A DNA stretch of 64,000 nt, taken from assembly GCF_016820535.1 (NCBI RefSeq), contig NZ_JADHDY010000013.1:62001-126000 (forward strand), given 5' to 3'. This DNA is from Sporosarcina beigongshangi (lineage in GTDB: Bacteria > Actinomycetota > Actinomycetes > Actinomycetales > Micrococcaceae). Positions 10,090 to 20,561 of the stretch are shown in pieces; position 1 is the stretch's first letter, and each line of letters starts with the position of its first letter. The notes below the pieces were generated by a model. It saw only the letters and a program-made list of their open reading frames with translations. It was not told the DNA's origin and ran no database searches. A program made the translations under genes and the position numbers.

Positions 10090-12627
10090 ATGAATCTTCT
10101 TGAACAGCTCGCCACCCTGAATCCGCAGACCTCCTCCGACGACGACATCTTGGACGCGTTTTTGGAGTGGACCCTTGCCCGGGGGCTGGAGCTGTACCCG
10201 GCCCAGGAGGAAGCCGCGCTGGAGCTGGTGAGCGGCAACAACGTCATCCTGTCCACGCCCACCGGCTCGGGCAAGTCGATGGTGGCCATCGCGGCGCACT
10301 TCAACGCCATGGCCCGCGGCGCCGCCAGCTACTACACTGCTCCCATCAAGGCCCTGGTGTCGGAGAAGTTTTTTGCCCTGTGCGAGATTTTCGGCGCCGA
10401 AAACGTTGGCATGATCACCGGCGATTCCTCCGTGAACCAGGACGCGCCGATCATCTGCTGCACGGCGGAGATCCTGGCCAACATTGCCCTGCGCGAAGGC
10501 GAGGACGCCGACGTGGGCGTGGTCATCATGGACGAGTTCCACTACTACTCGGACCCGCAGCGCGGCTGGGCCTGGCAGCTGCCCCTGCTGGAGCTGCCGC
10601 AGTCGCAATTCCTGCTCATGAGCGCCACGCTGGGCGATGTCACCCGCTTCGAGCGCGAGCTGACCGAGCTGACAAACCGCGAAACCACCACGGTGTCCTC
10701 CGGCGAACGGCCCATCCCGCTGCACTACTACTATGTGCAGACGGGCGTGCACGAGACCCTCGAGGAACTGCTGGCAACGAAGCAGGTGCCCGTCTACGTG
10801 GTGCACTTCAGCCAGGCCGAGGCGATTGACCGCGCCCAGAACCTCATGAGCATCAACGTCTGCACCCGCGAGGAGAAGGACAAAATTGGCGAGCTCATTG
10901 CCGGCTTCCGCTTCTCCGCCGGCTTCGGCAAGACCCTCAACCGGCTGGTCCGCCACGGCATCGGCGTGCACCACGCCGGCATGCTGCCCAAGTACCGCCG
11001 TCTCGTGGAGCAGCTGGCCCAGGCCGGGCTGCTCAAGGTCATCTGCGGCACCGACACCCTGGGTGTGGGCATCAACGTGCCCATCCGCACAGTGCTGCTG
11101 ACGGCCCTGAGCAAGTACGACGGCGTCAAGACCCGGGTGCTGCAGGTGCGCGAGTTCCAGCAGATCGCAGGCCGTGCAGGCCGTGCCGGCTACGACACCG
11201 CCGGCACCGTGATTGTGCAGGCCCCCGAGCACGTCATTGAAAACACGAAGGCCATGGCCAAGGCCGTGGCAAAGTTTGGCGACGACCAGAAGAAGCTGCG
11301 CCAGGTGGTCAAGAAGAAGCCCATGCAGGGTTTTGTGTCCTGGGGCGAACCCACGTTCAAGCGCCTGGCCGAGTCCGTGCCGGAGCCGCTGACCTCCAGC
11401 TTCACCATCACCCACGCCATGCTGTTGAACCTCCTCGAGCGCCCGGGCGACCCCTTCGCAGCCGCCAAGGCGCTGCTCACCGAGAACCACGAGCCCCCGG
11501 CCAGGCAGCGCGCCCTGATCCGCAAGGCCATTGGCATGTACCGCGAGCTCCTCGGCGCCGGCGTCGTGGAACGCATCCCCGAGGACGAGCTCGAAAACGA
11601 CGGCCGCACGGTCCGCCTCACAGTCCACCTGCAGATGAACTTTGCGCTGAACCAGCCGCTCTCCCCCTTCGCCCTGGCCGCCCTGGACCTGCTCGACGCC
11701 GAGTCCCCCAGCTACGCCCTCGACGTCATCTCCGTCATCGAGGCCACCCTCGAAAAGCCGCGCCAGATCCTCTCCGCCCAGCTCAAGCGCGCCCGCACGG
11801 AGAAGATCACGGACATGAAGGCCCAGGGCATTGAGTACGACGAGCGCATGGCGATCCTCGACGAGGTCACCTACCCCATGCCGCTCCTGGAGATGCTCTC
11901 CGACGCCTTCGAGGTCTACCGCAAGGCCGCCCCGTGGATGGGCGACTTCGAGCTGAGTCCCAAGTCCATCATCCGGGACATGTACGAGCGTGCCATGAAC
12001 TTCGGCGAGTACGTCCAGTACTACTCGCTGGCCCGCTCCGAGGGCATTGTGCTGCGCTACCTGACGGACGCCTACAAGGCGCTGCGCCAGACCGTCCCGC
12101 AGGACGCGCTGCGCGAAGACCTGGATGACATCATCTCCTGGCTCGGCGAGCTGGTCCGCCAGGTCGACTCCAGCCTGCTGGACGAGTGGGAGAAGATGAC
12201 CAGCGGCGAGGACTCTTCCGCACCTGAGGAGACGGCGCTGCCGCCTGCACCGCCGCGCCTCACCGACAATTCCCGCGCCTTCCGGGTCATGGTCCGCAAT
12301 GAAATGTTCCGCCGGATTGAGCTGGCCGCCGACGACGATTTTGAGGCCTTGGGGATGCTCGACGGCGACCACGGCTGGGATGCCGACCGCTGGGCCGACG
12401 CGCTGGACGCGTACTGGGACGAACACGAATGGCTGGAATCCGGACCGGCTGCGCGCGGTCCTGCCCTGCTGCACATCACCCCGGGCGCCTCCGAGTGGAC
12501 CGTCCGCCAGACAATCGTCGACCCCGACGGGAACAACGACTGGTACCTGTCGGCCACAGTGGACCTGGACGCTTCCAACGAAGCCGGGGCCGCCGTCGTG
12601 ATTTTCAAGGAATTCAGCAGGATGTAG
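10090..12627 (+). CDS. Ski2/HelY-like DEAD-box RNA helicase with DUF3516
   Basis: 845 residues. Motif I STPTGSGKS (55-63), motif II DEFH (148-151), SATL motif III, motif V GTDTLGVGINVPIR and motif VI QIAGRAGRAGYDTAG. After about residue 480 the long C-terminal region matches the actinobacterial DUF3516 type, which is related to the Ski2/Mtr4 RNA helicases but lacks their arch. A role in RNA turnover is expected from the family. The final ~140 residues carry an acidic, Pro/Ala-rich linker then a conserved-looking tail. TAAGCT at 10075-10080 is a plausible -10. Confidence 0.9.
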   Translation: MNLLEQLATLNPQTSSDDDILDAFLEWTLARGLELYPAQEEAALELVSGNNVILSTPTGSGKSMVAIAAHFNAMARGAASYYTAPIKALVSEKFFALCEIFGAENVGMITGDSSVNQDAPIICCTAEILANIALREGEDADVGVVIMDEFHYYSDPQRGWAWQLPLLELPQSQFLLMSATLGDVTRFERELTELTNRETTTVSSGERPIPLHYYYVQTGVHETLEELLATKQVPVYVVHFSQAEAIDRAQNLMSINVCTREEKDKIGELIAGFRFSAGFGKTLNRLVRHGIGVHHAGMLPKYRRLVEQLAQAGLLKVICGTDTLGVGINVPIRTVLLTALSKYDGVKTRVLQVREFQQIAGRAGRAGYDTAGTVIVQAPEHVIENTKAMAKAVAKFGDDQKKLRQVVKKKPMQGFVSWGEPTFKRLAESVPEPLTSSFTITHAMLLNLLERPGDPFAAAKALLTENHEPPARQRALIRKAIGMYRELLGAGVVERIPEDELENDGRTVRLTVHLQMNFALNQPLSPFALAALDLLDAESPSYALDVISVIEATLEKPRQILSAQLKRARTEKITDMKAQGIEYDERMAILDEVTYPMPLLEMLSDAFEVYRKAAPWMGDFELSPKSIIRDMYERAMNFGEYVQYYSLARSEGIVLRYLTDAYKALRQTVPQDALREDLDDIISWLGELVRQVDSSLLDEWEKMTSGEDSSAPEETALPPAPPRLTDNSRAFRVMVRNEMFRRIELAADDDFEALGMLDGDHGWDADRWADALDAYWDEHEWLESGPAARGPALLHITPGASEWTVRQTIVDPDGNNDWYLSATVDLDASNEAGAAVVIFKEFSRM

Positions 12628-12636
12628 GGTGCGCGA

Positions 12637-12642
12637 TAAGCT
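12637..12642 (+). promoter_or_regulatory. -10 box of a leaderless GNAT transcript
   Basis: TAAGCT ends exactly six bases before the ATG at 12649, and no Shine-Dalgarno sequence is present, so transcription should begin at the start codon. Confidence 0.55.
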
Positions 12643-12648
12643 CGTTCC

Positions 12649-13161
12649 ATGAGTTTGCTACGCGCCGCTGTGCCCGCCGATGTCCCCGCCATTCTTGGCA
12701 TGATCCACGACCTTGCCGTTTACGAGAAGGAGCCCGACGCCGTCAAGAACACCGTCGAGATGCTCCACGCAGGCCTCTTCGGCCCGAACCCGCAAATCTT
12801 TGCGCACGTGGTGGAGTCGGACACGGCGGGCGAGCCCATTGTGGGGTTTGCCCTGTGGTTCCTGAACTACTCCACGTGGGAGGGGACGCACGGGATCTAC
12901 CTCGAGGACCTGTATGTGCGGCCCGAGGCACGCGGCGGCGGACACGGCAAGGCGCTGCTGCAAAAACTGGCACAGATCGCCGTTGAGCGCGGCTATGCCC
13001 GTTTCGAATGGAGCGTGCTGGACTGGAACGAGCCGTCCATCAACTTCTACAAGTCATTCGGTGCCGGCCCCATGGACGGCTGGCACGTGTTTCGGCTCGA
13101 CGGCGACGCCCTCACCACTTTTGGTGCTCCGGCACCGGCGGAGATCGGGGCCACGGCATGA
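12649..13161 (+). CDS. GNAT acetyltransferase, diamine N-acetyltransferase-like
   Basis: 170 residues. Acetyl-CoA loop VRPEARGGGHGKALL (about 88-102) and C-terminal WNEPSINFYKSFGA, the pattern of the spermidine/diamine (SSAT-like) branch of GNAT; substrate is inferred only. The gene lacks a ribosome site and appears leaderless. Its TGA overlaps the ATG of the downstream S33 peptidase (ATGA, 13158-13161), indicating coupling. Confidence 0.88.
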   Translation: MSLLRAAVPADVPAILGMIHDLAVYEKEPDAVKNTVEMLHAGLFGPNPQIFAHVVESDTAGEPIVGFALWFLNYSTWEGTHGIYLEDLYVRPEARGGGHGKALLQKLAQIAVERGYARFEWSVLDWNEPSINFYKSFGAGPMDGWHVFRLDGDALTTFGAPAPAEIGATA

Positions 13162-14441
13162 AATCAACGGACTCCTGGGTGATCCGCGGCGTGCGCATGC
13201 GCGATCACCGTTTCGATGTGCCACTGGACCACTCCAACCCCTCGGGGCCCACCATCGAGGTCTTTGCCCGCGAGTTGGAGGACGCCCGGAATGAGGCCGG
13301 CTCCCTGCCGTGGCTGCTGTTCCTGCAGGGGGGCCCCGGAGGCCGCGGCAACCGGCCGGCCGGGCTTAGCGGCTGGCTGGCGGAGGCCACCAAGCACTTC
13401 CGGGTGCTCATGCTGGACCAGCGCGGCACTGGGCTGTCCACGCCTGCCAACCGCCAGACCCTGCCACTCCTGGGGGACGTGTCGGCGCAGGCGGACTACC
13501 TCTCGCACTTCCGCGCGGACAGCATCGTGGCGGACGCAGAGCTCATCCGCGCCGAACTTGGCTCCCCGGCGTGGAGCCTTTTCGGCCAAAGCTATGGCGG
13601 CTTCTGCACCCTGAGCTACCTGTCCTTTGCCCCTGAAGGCGTCCGGGAGGCCCTGGTCACCGGTGGCCTCGGCCCGCTCACCGGGCCCGCAGACCAGGTC
13701 TACCAGGCTACGTTTGAACGCCTGCGCAGCCGCAATGCAGAGTACTTTGCCAAGTACCCGGGCGACCGCGCCCTGCTGACCCGCCTGATGCGCCACGTCG
13801 AGTCCGTCGCCGAACACCTGCCCACGGGCGAACGCCTCACCCCGGAGCGGGTGCAGATGCTGGGCAACTTCTTCGGCGGCAACACCCGCTTCGATGCCCT
13901 GCACTACCTGCTTGAGGACGCCTTTGTTCCCACGCCCGACGGCGACCGGCTGTCAGATGCGTTCCTGTCCCAGGTGTCAATGCTCGTCAGCCGCGCAGCG
14001 AACCCGCTGTACGCGCTGATGCACGAGTCCATCTACGTCCAGGATGGTCCCAGCAATTGGGCGGCCGACCGGGTGCTGCGCGAAAACCCCGACTTCCACC
14101 CCCAAGCAGCGGAGCCGCTGCTGACAGGCGAGGCCATTTACCCTTGGTACTTTGAGCAGGATCCCGCCCTGGTCCCGCTTCGGGAACTGGCCGATGTGCT
14201 GGCCTCCCGCACCGAAGGCTGGGGCGCGCTCTACGACCTGGGCCGGCTGGCGCAGAACACCGTCCCCGTGGCAGCCGCCGTCTACAGTGACGACATCTAC
14301 GTGGACCGTGACATCTCCCTCGCCACGGCGGCCGCAGTCAACAAGCTGCAGGTCTGGGAGACGGCCGACTTCCACCATGACGGCATCGCCGACGACGGCG
14401 AGGGCATCTTTGCCCGGCTGCTGGGCATGGTCAGGGCGTAG
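13158..14441 (+). CDS. S33 alpha/beta hydrolase, proline iminopeptidase-like
   Basis: 427 residues from the ATG that overlaps the GNAT stop; the open frame extends further upstream but only through the GNAT gene. Oxyanion motif QGGPGGRG (57-64), DQRGTG (87-92), nucleophile elbow GQSYGG with Ser145, and a C-terminal ADFHHDGI containing the probable catalytic His. Prolyl aminopeptidases release N-terminal proline; the Actinobacteria hold many relatives of unclear specificity. No signal peptide, so cytoplasmic. Confidence 0.9.
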   Translation: MKSTDSWVIRGVRMRDHRFDVPLDHSNPSGPTIEVFARELEDARNEAGSLPWLLFLQGGPGGRGNRPAGLSGWLAEATKHFRVLMLDQRGTGLSTPANRQTLPLLGDVSAQADYLSHFRADSIVADAELIRAELGSPAWSLFGQSYGGFCTLSYLSFAPEGVREALVTGGLGPLTGPADQVYQATFERLRSRNAEYFAKYPGDRALLTRLMRHVESVAEHLPTGERLTPERVQMLGNFFGGNTRFDALHYLLEDAFVPTPDGDRLSDAFLSQVSMLVSRAANPLYALMHESIYVQDGPSNWAADRVLRENPDFHPQAAEPLLTGEAIYPWYFEQDPALVPLRELADVLASRTEGWGALYDLGRLAQNTVPVAAAVYSDDIYVDRDISLATAAAVNKLQVWETADFHHDGIADDGEGIFARLLGMVRA

Positions 14442-14453
14442 CAGGCCGGGCCG

Positions 14454-14798
14454 CTATTGCTTCTTCGGGCGCCAGATGCCGAAGCGGCTGCCCTGCGGAT
14501 CGGTCAGGTGGGCAAACTCAATGGCGCCATTGTCCACTACCGGCACGGCAACGGTGGCACCCAGTTCCACCGCCCTGGCCAGGCTCGCGGCAACGTCGTC
14601 CACCTGGACATAGAAGATGGCCCAGCTGCCGCGGCCCATGCCGGACGTGTCCCAGAGGCCGCCGTGTTCGCCGTCGACCATGCGGTAGGCACCCTGGGAC
14701 GGCGGTCCCACGGGCCAGCCGAACAGGCCCGAGTAGAAGGCCTTGGCGGCTGCCGGGTCGGGCGTACCGATTTCAAAGTAGTTGACGGGGTTTGACAT
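14454..14798 (-). CDS. VOC-family (glyoxalase-like) protein
   Basis: 114 residues in the vicinal-oxygen-chelate fold: NYFEIGTPDPAAAKAFYSGL opens the first beta-alpha unit and FAHLTDPQGSRFGIWRPKK closes it. Members of this branch include antibiotic-binding proteins and hydroxylases; function unknown. GAGGA lies ten bases before the ATG. It converges with the S33 peptidase gene (12-base gap). Confidence 0.85.
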   Translation of the reverse strand: MSNPVNYFEIGTPDPAAAKAFYSGLFGWPVGPPSQGAYRMVDGEHGGLWDTSGMGRGSWAIFYVQVDDVAASLARAVELGATVAVPVVDNGAIEFAHLTDPQGSRFGIWRPKKQ

Positions 14799-14922
14799 GG
14801 CAGGCCGTCCTCGCTGGGTCCCAGGCAGGGTGGAAAGGGGTTATTCCACCAGTGTGGACCTGCCCCGGACGGCGCACAATGCCCGTGGCATTTTCCCGCG
14901 CCGTCCGGGATGCCGGCAACGG

Positions 14923-17004
<2,082 letters not shown>

Positions 17005-17166
17005 GGGCTTAACGCTACCCCCGGAATCCGGTCCGCGGGACACGTGTCCTGCCTCACTTTCGTGACGTCATGCAATGCGCCTTCCGCGCCAAACATGAAC
17101 AAACGTGCCAAGATGGGGTCCGAACATCATCAAAATGCACCACGAACCACCCTTCGAGAGGAACTC

Positions 17167-17637
17167 ATGACACAGAACACCCCCGAAAACCCGACCGGCC
17201 AGCCCACGCCTCCCCCGGTCTACCCGTCCGCACCCGCAGCCACCGCGCCGCAGGCGCCGTACGGCCAGCAGCCGCCCGCCTACAACCAGGGCCAGCCCGC
17301 ACCGTATGGTGCGCCCTACGGCGCACCCGCCACCGACCCGGGCAAGACCATGTCGATCATCGCCATCATCCTGCCGTTCGTCGGCTTCAGCCTCGTTGGC
17401 TTGATCCTGGGCCTGGTGGCCAAGTCCAAGTCAAAGAAGGCCGGCTACAAGAACACCTTGGCACTTGTGGCCATCATCGTCAGCGCCGTGTTCATGGTTG
17501 CAAGCATCATCTTCGGCATCTGGCTGATCAGCTACATCACGGACGTGAGCAACCAGCTCCTCGAGGGGTGCTCGAACGGTGCAGAGACCATCACCATCAA
17601 CGGTGAACTGATCCCCTGCCCCGCCACGGCGCCGTAA
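17167..17637 (+). CDS. Pro-rich DUF4190-like membrane protein
   Basis: 156 residues. The first ~57 are Pro/Gly/Gln/Tyr-rich and cytoplasm-like (PPPVYPSAP, PYGAPYGAP), then two hydrophobic helices (MSIIAIILPFVGFSLVGLI and ALVAIIVSAVFMVASIIFG) separated by a short Lys/Ser loop KSKSKKAGYKN, and a short tail with two cysteines. This architecture is typical of actinobacterial DUF4190 proteins of unknown function. The start is the ATG after GAGAGGAACTC; the much longer frame upstream is antisense to uvrB. A strong terminator follows at 17655. Confidence 0.8.
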   Translation: MTQNTPENPTGQPTPPPVYPSAPAATAPQAPYGQQPPAYNQGQPAPYGAPYGAPATDPGKTMSIIAIILPFVGFSLVGLILGLVAKSKSKKAGYKNTLALVAIIVSAVFMVASIIFGIWLISYITDVSNQLLEGCSNGAETITINGELIPCPATAP

Positions 17638-17654
17638 CTCCGCAACAGCTAGGA

Positions 17655-17690
17655 AGGGCCGCACCCGTCGGGTGCGGCCCTCCCGTGTTT
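17655..17690 (+). terminator. Intrinsic terminator after the DUF4190 gene
   Basis: Perfect 12-bp stem AGGGCCGCACCC / GGGTGCGGCCCT with a GTC loop, followed by CCCGTGTTT. The T-run is weak but the stem is strong. Confidence 0.75.
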
Positions 17691-17707
17691 AACGACGGTT
17701 GCCCAAC

Positions 17708-17757
17708 AACGATTGTTCGCCGGCGCTCCCCTAACGATTGTTCGCCGGCGCTCCCCT
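17708..17757. repeat. Exact tandem duplication of 25 bp
   Basis: Bases 17708-17732 (AACGATTGTTCGCC...) recur identically at 17733-17757. It is intergenic, between the terminator and the coaE stop. Confidence 0.95.
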
Positions 17758-17788
17758 GGAAAAATCCGGTGGGCAGGGGACGGCCGCT

Positions 17789-18796
17789 TTAGCGCAGCAC
17801 CACGGTCGCGGCCAGACCAGGGTCCGCCGAACGCAGCACCAACGGCCCCTTACCCTGCCCCTGCACGGGAAACCATCCCGCCGAGGCGAGGGCCGGCAGC
17901 GCATCGGCCGCGCCTGCCGGATCCTTCAGCCGCACTTCCAGCACGCTCCCCGTACGGGCCGCTTGCCCCTGATGCCCGACGGCGGTCGGCGCACCAATGC
18001 TCTCGGCCAGCCCGCCAACCGCCAGCCCCAGACGTCCGGCAATCCTGTCGGCGGCGGCAGTTTCAGCCGCATCGAACGGGCCGGCGAAACCGCCGCGGGG
18101 CGCCTGCCCCGGATCCGCGGCGGTGCCCCCGGCCAGGTTCGCCGCGAACGGCAGCAGCCTGTCATGCCAGAGAGCATCCAGCTGGGCCAGCGCGTCCTCT
18201 GGGCTTCCGTCGTTGATGATGAGCACGTCTGCCACCGCGGCCCGTTCCGCATCGGACGCCTGGGCTGCCAGCCGGGCCCGGGCGTCGACGTCCGACATCC
18301 CTCGGTCCCGTACCATTCGTGCCACTCGCTCCTCCCGGGGTGCCTGCACAACCACCACGAGGTGGAACCGGGATCCCTGCCCCGTCTCCACGAGCAGGGG
18401 GATGTCCTCCACCACAATGGCGGGCCGTCCGCCGTCGTTCCCTGGCATGGCGCCGCGCAGCGAAGGGGCCAGCCCGCCCGAACCCCGCTGCGCCTGCGCC
18501 TTCAGCTCCGCTGCGGCGGCGCGCACGATCGGGTGGACAATGCCGTTCAGGGCTTCTCGGGCGTCCGCGTCACCGAAGACAACCGAGCCCAGCCTTGGCC
18601 GGTCCAGCGAGCCGTCGGGCGCCAGAACCTCCGGGCCAAAGCGTGCCGCGACGGCAGCCAGGCCAGGTGTGCCGGGGGCCACGGCGTCGCGTGCCAGCCG
18701 GTCTGCGTCGATCAACACGGCGCCGAGCTCACGGAAGCGGGAGGCCAGCAGTGATTTGCCAGCCGCAATGCCGCCGGTCAGTCCAATGGAAAGCAT
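17789..18796 (-). CDS. coaE: Dephospho-CoA kinase with long C-terminal extension
   Basis: Final step of CoA synthesis. P-loop GLTGGIAAGKS (residues 5-15), DADRLARDAV, VVEDIPLL and the lid region RDRGMSDVDARARLAAQ are present. At 335 residues it is ~130 longer than ordinary CoaE. The extra C-terminal part contains segments (ADRIAGRLG, then ADALPALASAGWFP) that resemble a worn GrpB/UPF0157 domain, which mycobacterial CoaE also carries; this match is by eye and uncertain. A 15-residue Gly/Pro-rich insert precedes VVEDIPLL. Confidence 0.92.
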   Translation of the reverse strand: MLSIGLTGGIAAGKSLLASRFRELGAVLIDADRLARDAVAPGTPGLAAVAARFGPEVLAPDGSLDRPRLGSVVFGDADAREALNGIVHPIVRAAAAELKAQAQRGSGGLAPSLRGAMPGNDGGRPAIVVEDIPLLVETGQGSRFHLVVVVQAPREERVARMVRDRGMSDVDARARLAAQASDAERAAVADVLIINDGSPEDALAQLDALWHDRLLPFAANLAGGTAADPGQAPRGGFAGPFDAAETAAADRIAGRLGLAVGGLAESIGAPTAVGHQGQAARTGSVLEVRLKDPAGAADALPALASAGWFPVQGQGKGPLVLRSADPGLAATVVLR

Positions 18797-18997
18797 GCCC
18801 CAACACTACCCGGAGCGGCGGCGGTGCGGCCGGGAGCATGCAAGCATGCCCGTACTACTGCACCCCACCGGGCACAGCCCGTCGCTGGACGGGGCGGCGG
18901 GGAGAGCCGAAAAAGAGGTGTCACAAAACAGAACACGCTCCGGGCAGCTTGTGTCCAGCGGGGCCGTTCAAATGTCCCGCAGGTGCTCCCCCGCGGA

Positions 18998-19003
18998 TAG
19001 GAT
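18998..19003 (+). promoter_or_regulatory. -10 box of the YigZ-family gene
   Basis: TAGGAT ends six bases before GTG 19010, consistent with a leaderless transcript starting at that GTG. Confidence 0.5.
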
Positions 19004-19009
19004 GGCAGC

Positions 19010-19726
19010 GTGATGAATACCCAAGCGACGCCCGGCACCAACAGCTACACGACTCTCGCCGCCGGGCCCGATTTCCGCCATGAAATCACCATCAAGCGCT
19101 CACGCTTCATCACTGTCCTGCGGCGCGTGGAAGAGGAAGCCACAGCGCGGGACCTCGTCGCCGAACTGCGCCGTGAGTTCTACGATGCCCGGCACCACTG
19201 TTCCGCCTTCATCATCGGCCCGGACCGGAGCGTGCAGCGCTCCAACGACGACGGCGAGCCTTCCGGCACGGCCGGCATCCCGATGCTTGACGCACTGCTG
19301 AAGCGCGAAACCAGGCCGGACGCACCCACGCCCGCGGCCATGACCGACATCAGTGACGTGTGCGCCGTCGTGGTCCGGTACTTTGGCGGGATCTTGCTTG
19401 GTGCCGGCGGACTGGTGCGGGCCTATTCAGAGTCTGTCAGCACCGCGGTGGACGCGGTTCCACTGGTCCGCCGCGACCGGCTGAAGCTGTTCACCGTGGC
19501 AGTGCCGCACGCAGAGGCCGGGCGGCTTGAAAACGAGCTGCGCGGGGCCGGCTACACCATGACCGGCAACGGCTACGACGCCGTTAACACCGAGGTGGGC
19601 TTGGCCATGCCCGACGACGAACAGGCCATCAGCGCCGCTGTTGAACGGCTGGCCTCACTCACGGCCGGACGCTGCACGCTGGCAGCGTCCGGCCTCGAGT
19701 GGGTGGACACGCCGCTGCGGCGTTAG
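19010..19726 (+). CDS. YigZ / IMPACT family protein
   Basis: 238 residues. N-terminal UPF0029 domain with ITIKRSRFITVLRRV, HHCSAFIIGP, SNDDGEPSGTAGIPML and VVRYFGGILLGAGGLVRAYS, the family's signature segments; the C-terminal ~75 residues match the DUF1949 ferredoxin-like domain. Bacterial members bind nucleic acid or ribosomes in known structures, but the role is unsettled. Start: GTG 19010, six bases after TAGGAT; ATG 19013 is the alternative. The last four bases overlap the convergent DUF805 gene. Confidence 0.88.
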   Translation: MMNTQATPGTNSYTTLAAGPDFRHEITIKRSRFITVLRRVEEEATARDLVAELRREFYDARHHCSAFIIGPDRSVQRSNDDGEPSGTAGIPMLDALLKRETRPDAPTPAAMTDISDVCAVVVRYFGGILLGAGGLVRAYSESVSTAVDAVPLVRRDRLKLFTVAVPHAEAGRLENELRGAGYTMTGNGYDAVNTEVGLAMPDDEQAISAAVERLASLTAGRCTLAASGLEWVDTPLRR

Positions 19727-20382
19727 AACCGCCGGCCGCCGTTCGGCGCCTGGCCATGGGGCGCGGGTGCCGCGGCACGCTTGTCAAAGCGTGCTCCTTC
19801 AGGCTTGGGTGCCAGCAGTGCCAGGACCAGCACCACCGCGAAGCCAACGTAGGGCACCAGCCACAGCGCGACAAGGCCGCCGCTGAGGTTGGCGTCGTGG
19901 AGCCTGCGCACGGACAGTGCCAGCCACGGAACCAGTGTTCCGAACCACCCAATGACAACCAGCATGGCGGCGGCGTCGCTGCCAATGACGGAACTAATCA
20001 CGGCCAGGGCGAAGAAGGCCACCGCCATGAACAGCTGCACGAACCAGAATTCGGCCCGGCTGGCCCGGCCCGTGAATGTGGCGTATTTGCGGAAGAAGCG
20101 TCCCACGGATTGGAACAAGGTGGCTGCGTACAGGGGCAGCGACTCCGGGTCGCTGGCGCCGAATGGTGCCGGGATGTACTGCATCGGCGGGGCCGTGTAG
20201 GGCTGCACCGGCGCGGGCATCTGCGCGGCGTGGTTCAGCGGCTGCTGGAACCGGGGTTCCTGGTACTGCGGCGCCGGCGGGGCCGGCACCTGGGGCTGGA
20301 CATACTGCGGCGGCGTGGCGGCGGGGCTGAAATAGCCCGGCAGCACCTTCGGTTCCTGCTGGCCTGGATCCGGATTGGTCAT
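19723..20382 (-). CDS. DUF805 membrane protein
   Basis: 219 residues from the ATG at 20382, which follows AAGGGGG by eight bases; the longer frame is rejected for lack of a ribosome site. The first ~90 residues are Pro/Gln/Tyr-rich and disordered. Then the DUF805 core: RFFRKYATFTGRASRAEFWF, four hydrophobic helices, and the family motif SVRRLHDANLSGG. Function unknown; the family is linked to inner membrane proteins such as YhaH. It is convergent with the YigZ gene. Confidence 0.85.
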   Translation of the reverse strand: MTNPDPGQQEPKVLPGYFSPAATPPQYVQPQVPAPPAPQYQEPRFQQPLNHAAQMPAPVQPYTAPPMQYIPAPFGASDPESLPLYAATLFQSVGRFFRKYATFTGRASRAEFWFVQLFMAVAFFALAVISSVIGSDAAAMLVVIGWFGTLVPWLALSVRRLHDANLSGGLVALWLVPYVGFAVVLVLALLAPKPEGARFDKRAAAPAPHGQAPNGGRRF

Positions 20383-20493
20383 GGCGTGGTCCCCCTTGCT
20401 GTGGTCTCTACCATTGATCATATCGGCAGCCCATGGTTCCCCGCGCAGCGGCGGACCGGCGGGCGCCCCGGCGGCCTGTCCTGCCGGGGGATT

Positions 20494-20531
20494 AAAAGGG
20501 AACGGGCCCCCTGCCCGAAGGCAGGGGACCC
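20494..20531 (-). terminator. Intrinsic terminator of rpsA
   Basis: Minus strand GGGTCCCCTGCC-TTCG-GGCAGGGGGCCC: a 12-bp stem with one T.G pair and a TTCG tetraloop, followed by GTTCCCTTTT. It lies 30 bases after the rpsA stop. Confidence 0.85.
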
Positions 20532-20561
20532 GAACAAACGCGTTGGACGCGACGGCGGAAA

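Noticed and set aside
9946-12474. 842-residue open frame antisense to the DUF3516 helicase gene
   Set aside because: High-GC genes produce long antisense frames; this one is low-complexity (Val/Gly/Leu/Ala-rich), has no domain, and the sense frame has all helicase motifs.
17708-17757. Possible CRISPR or phage attachment site
   Set aside because: Only two directly adjacent copies without spacers, no cas genes or integrase.
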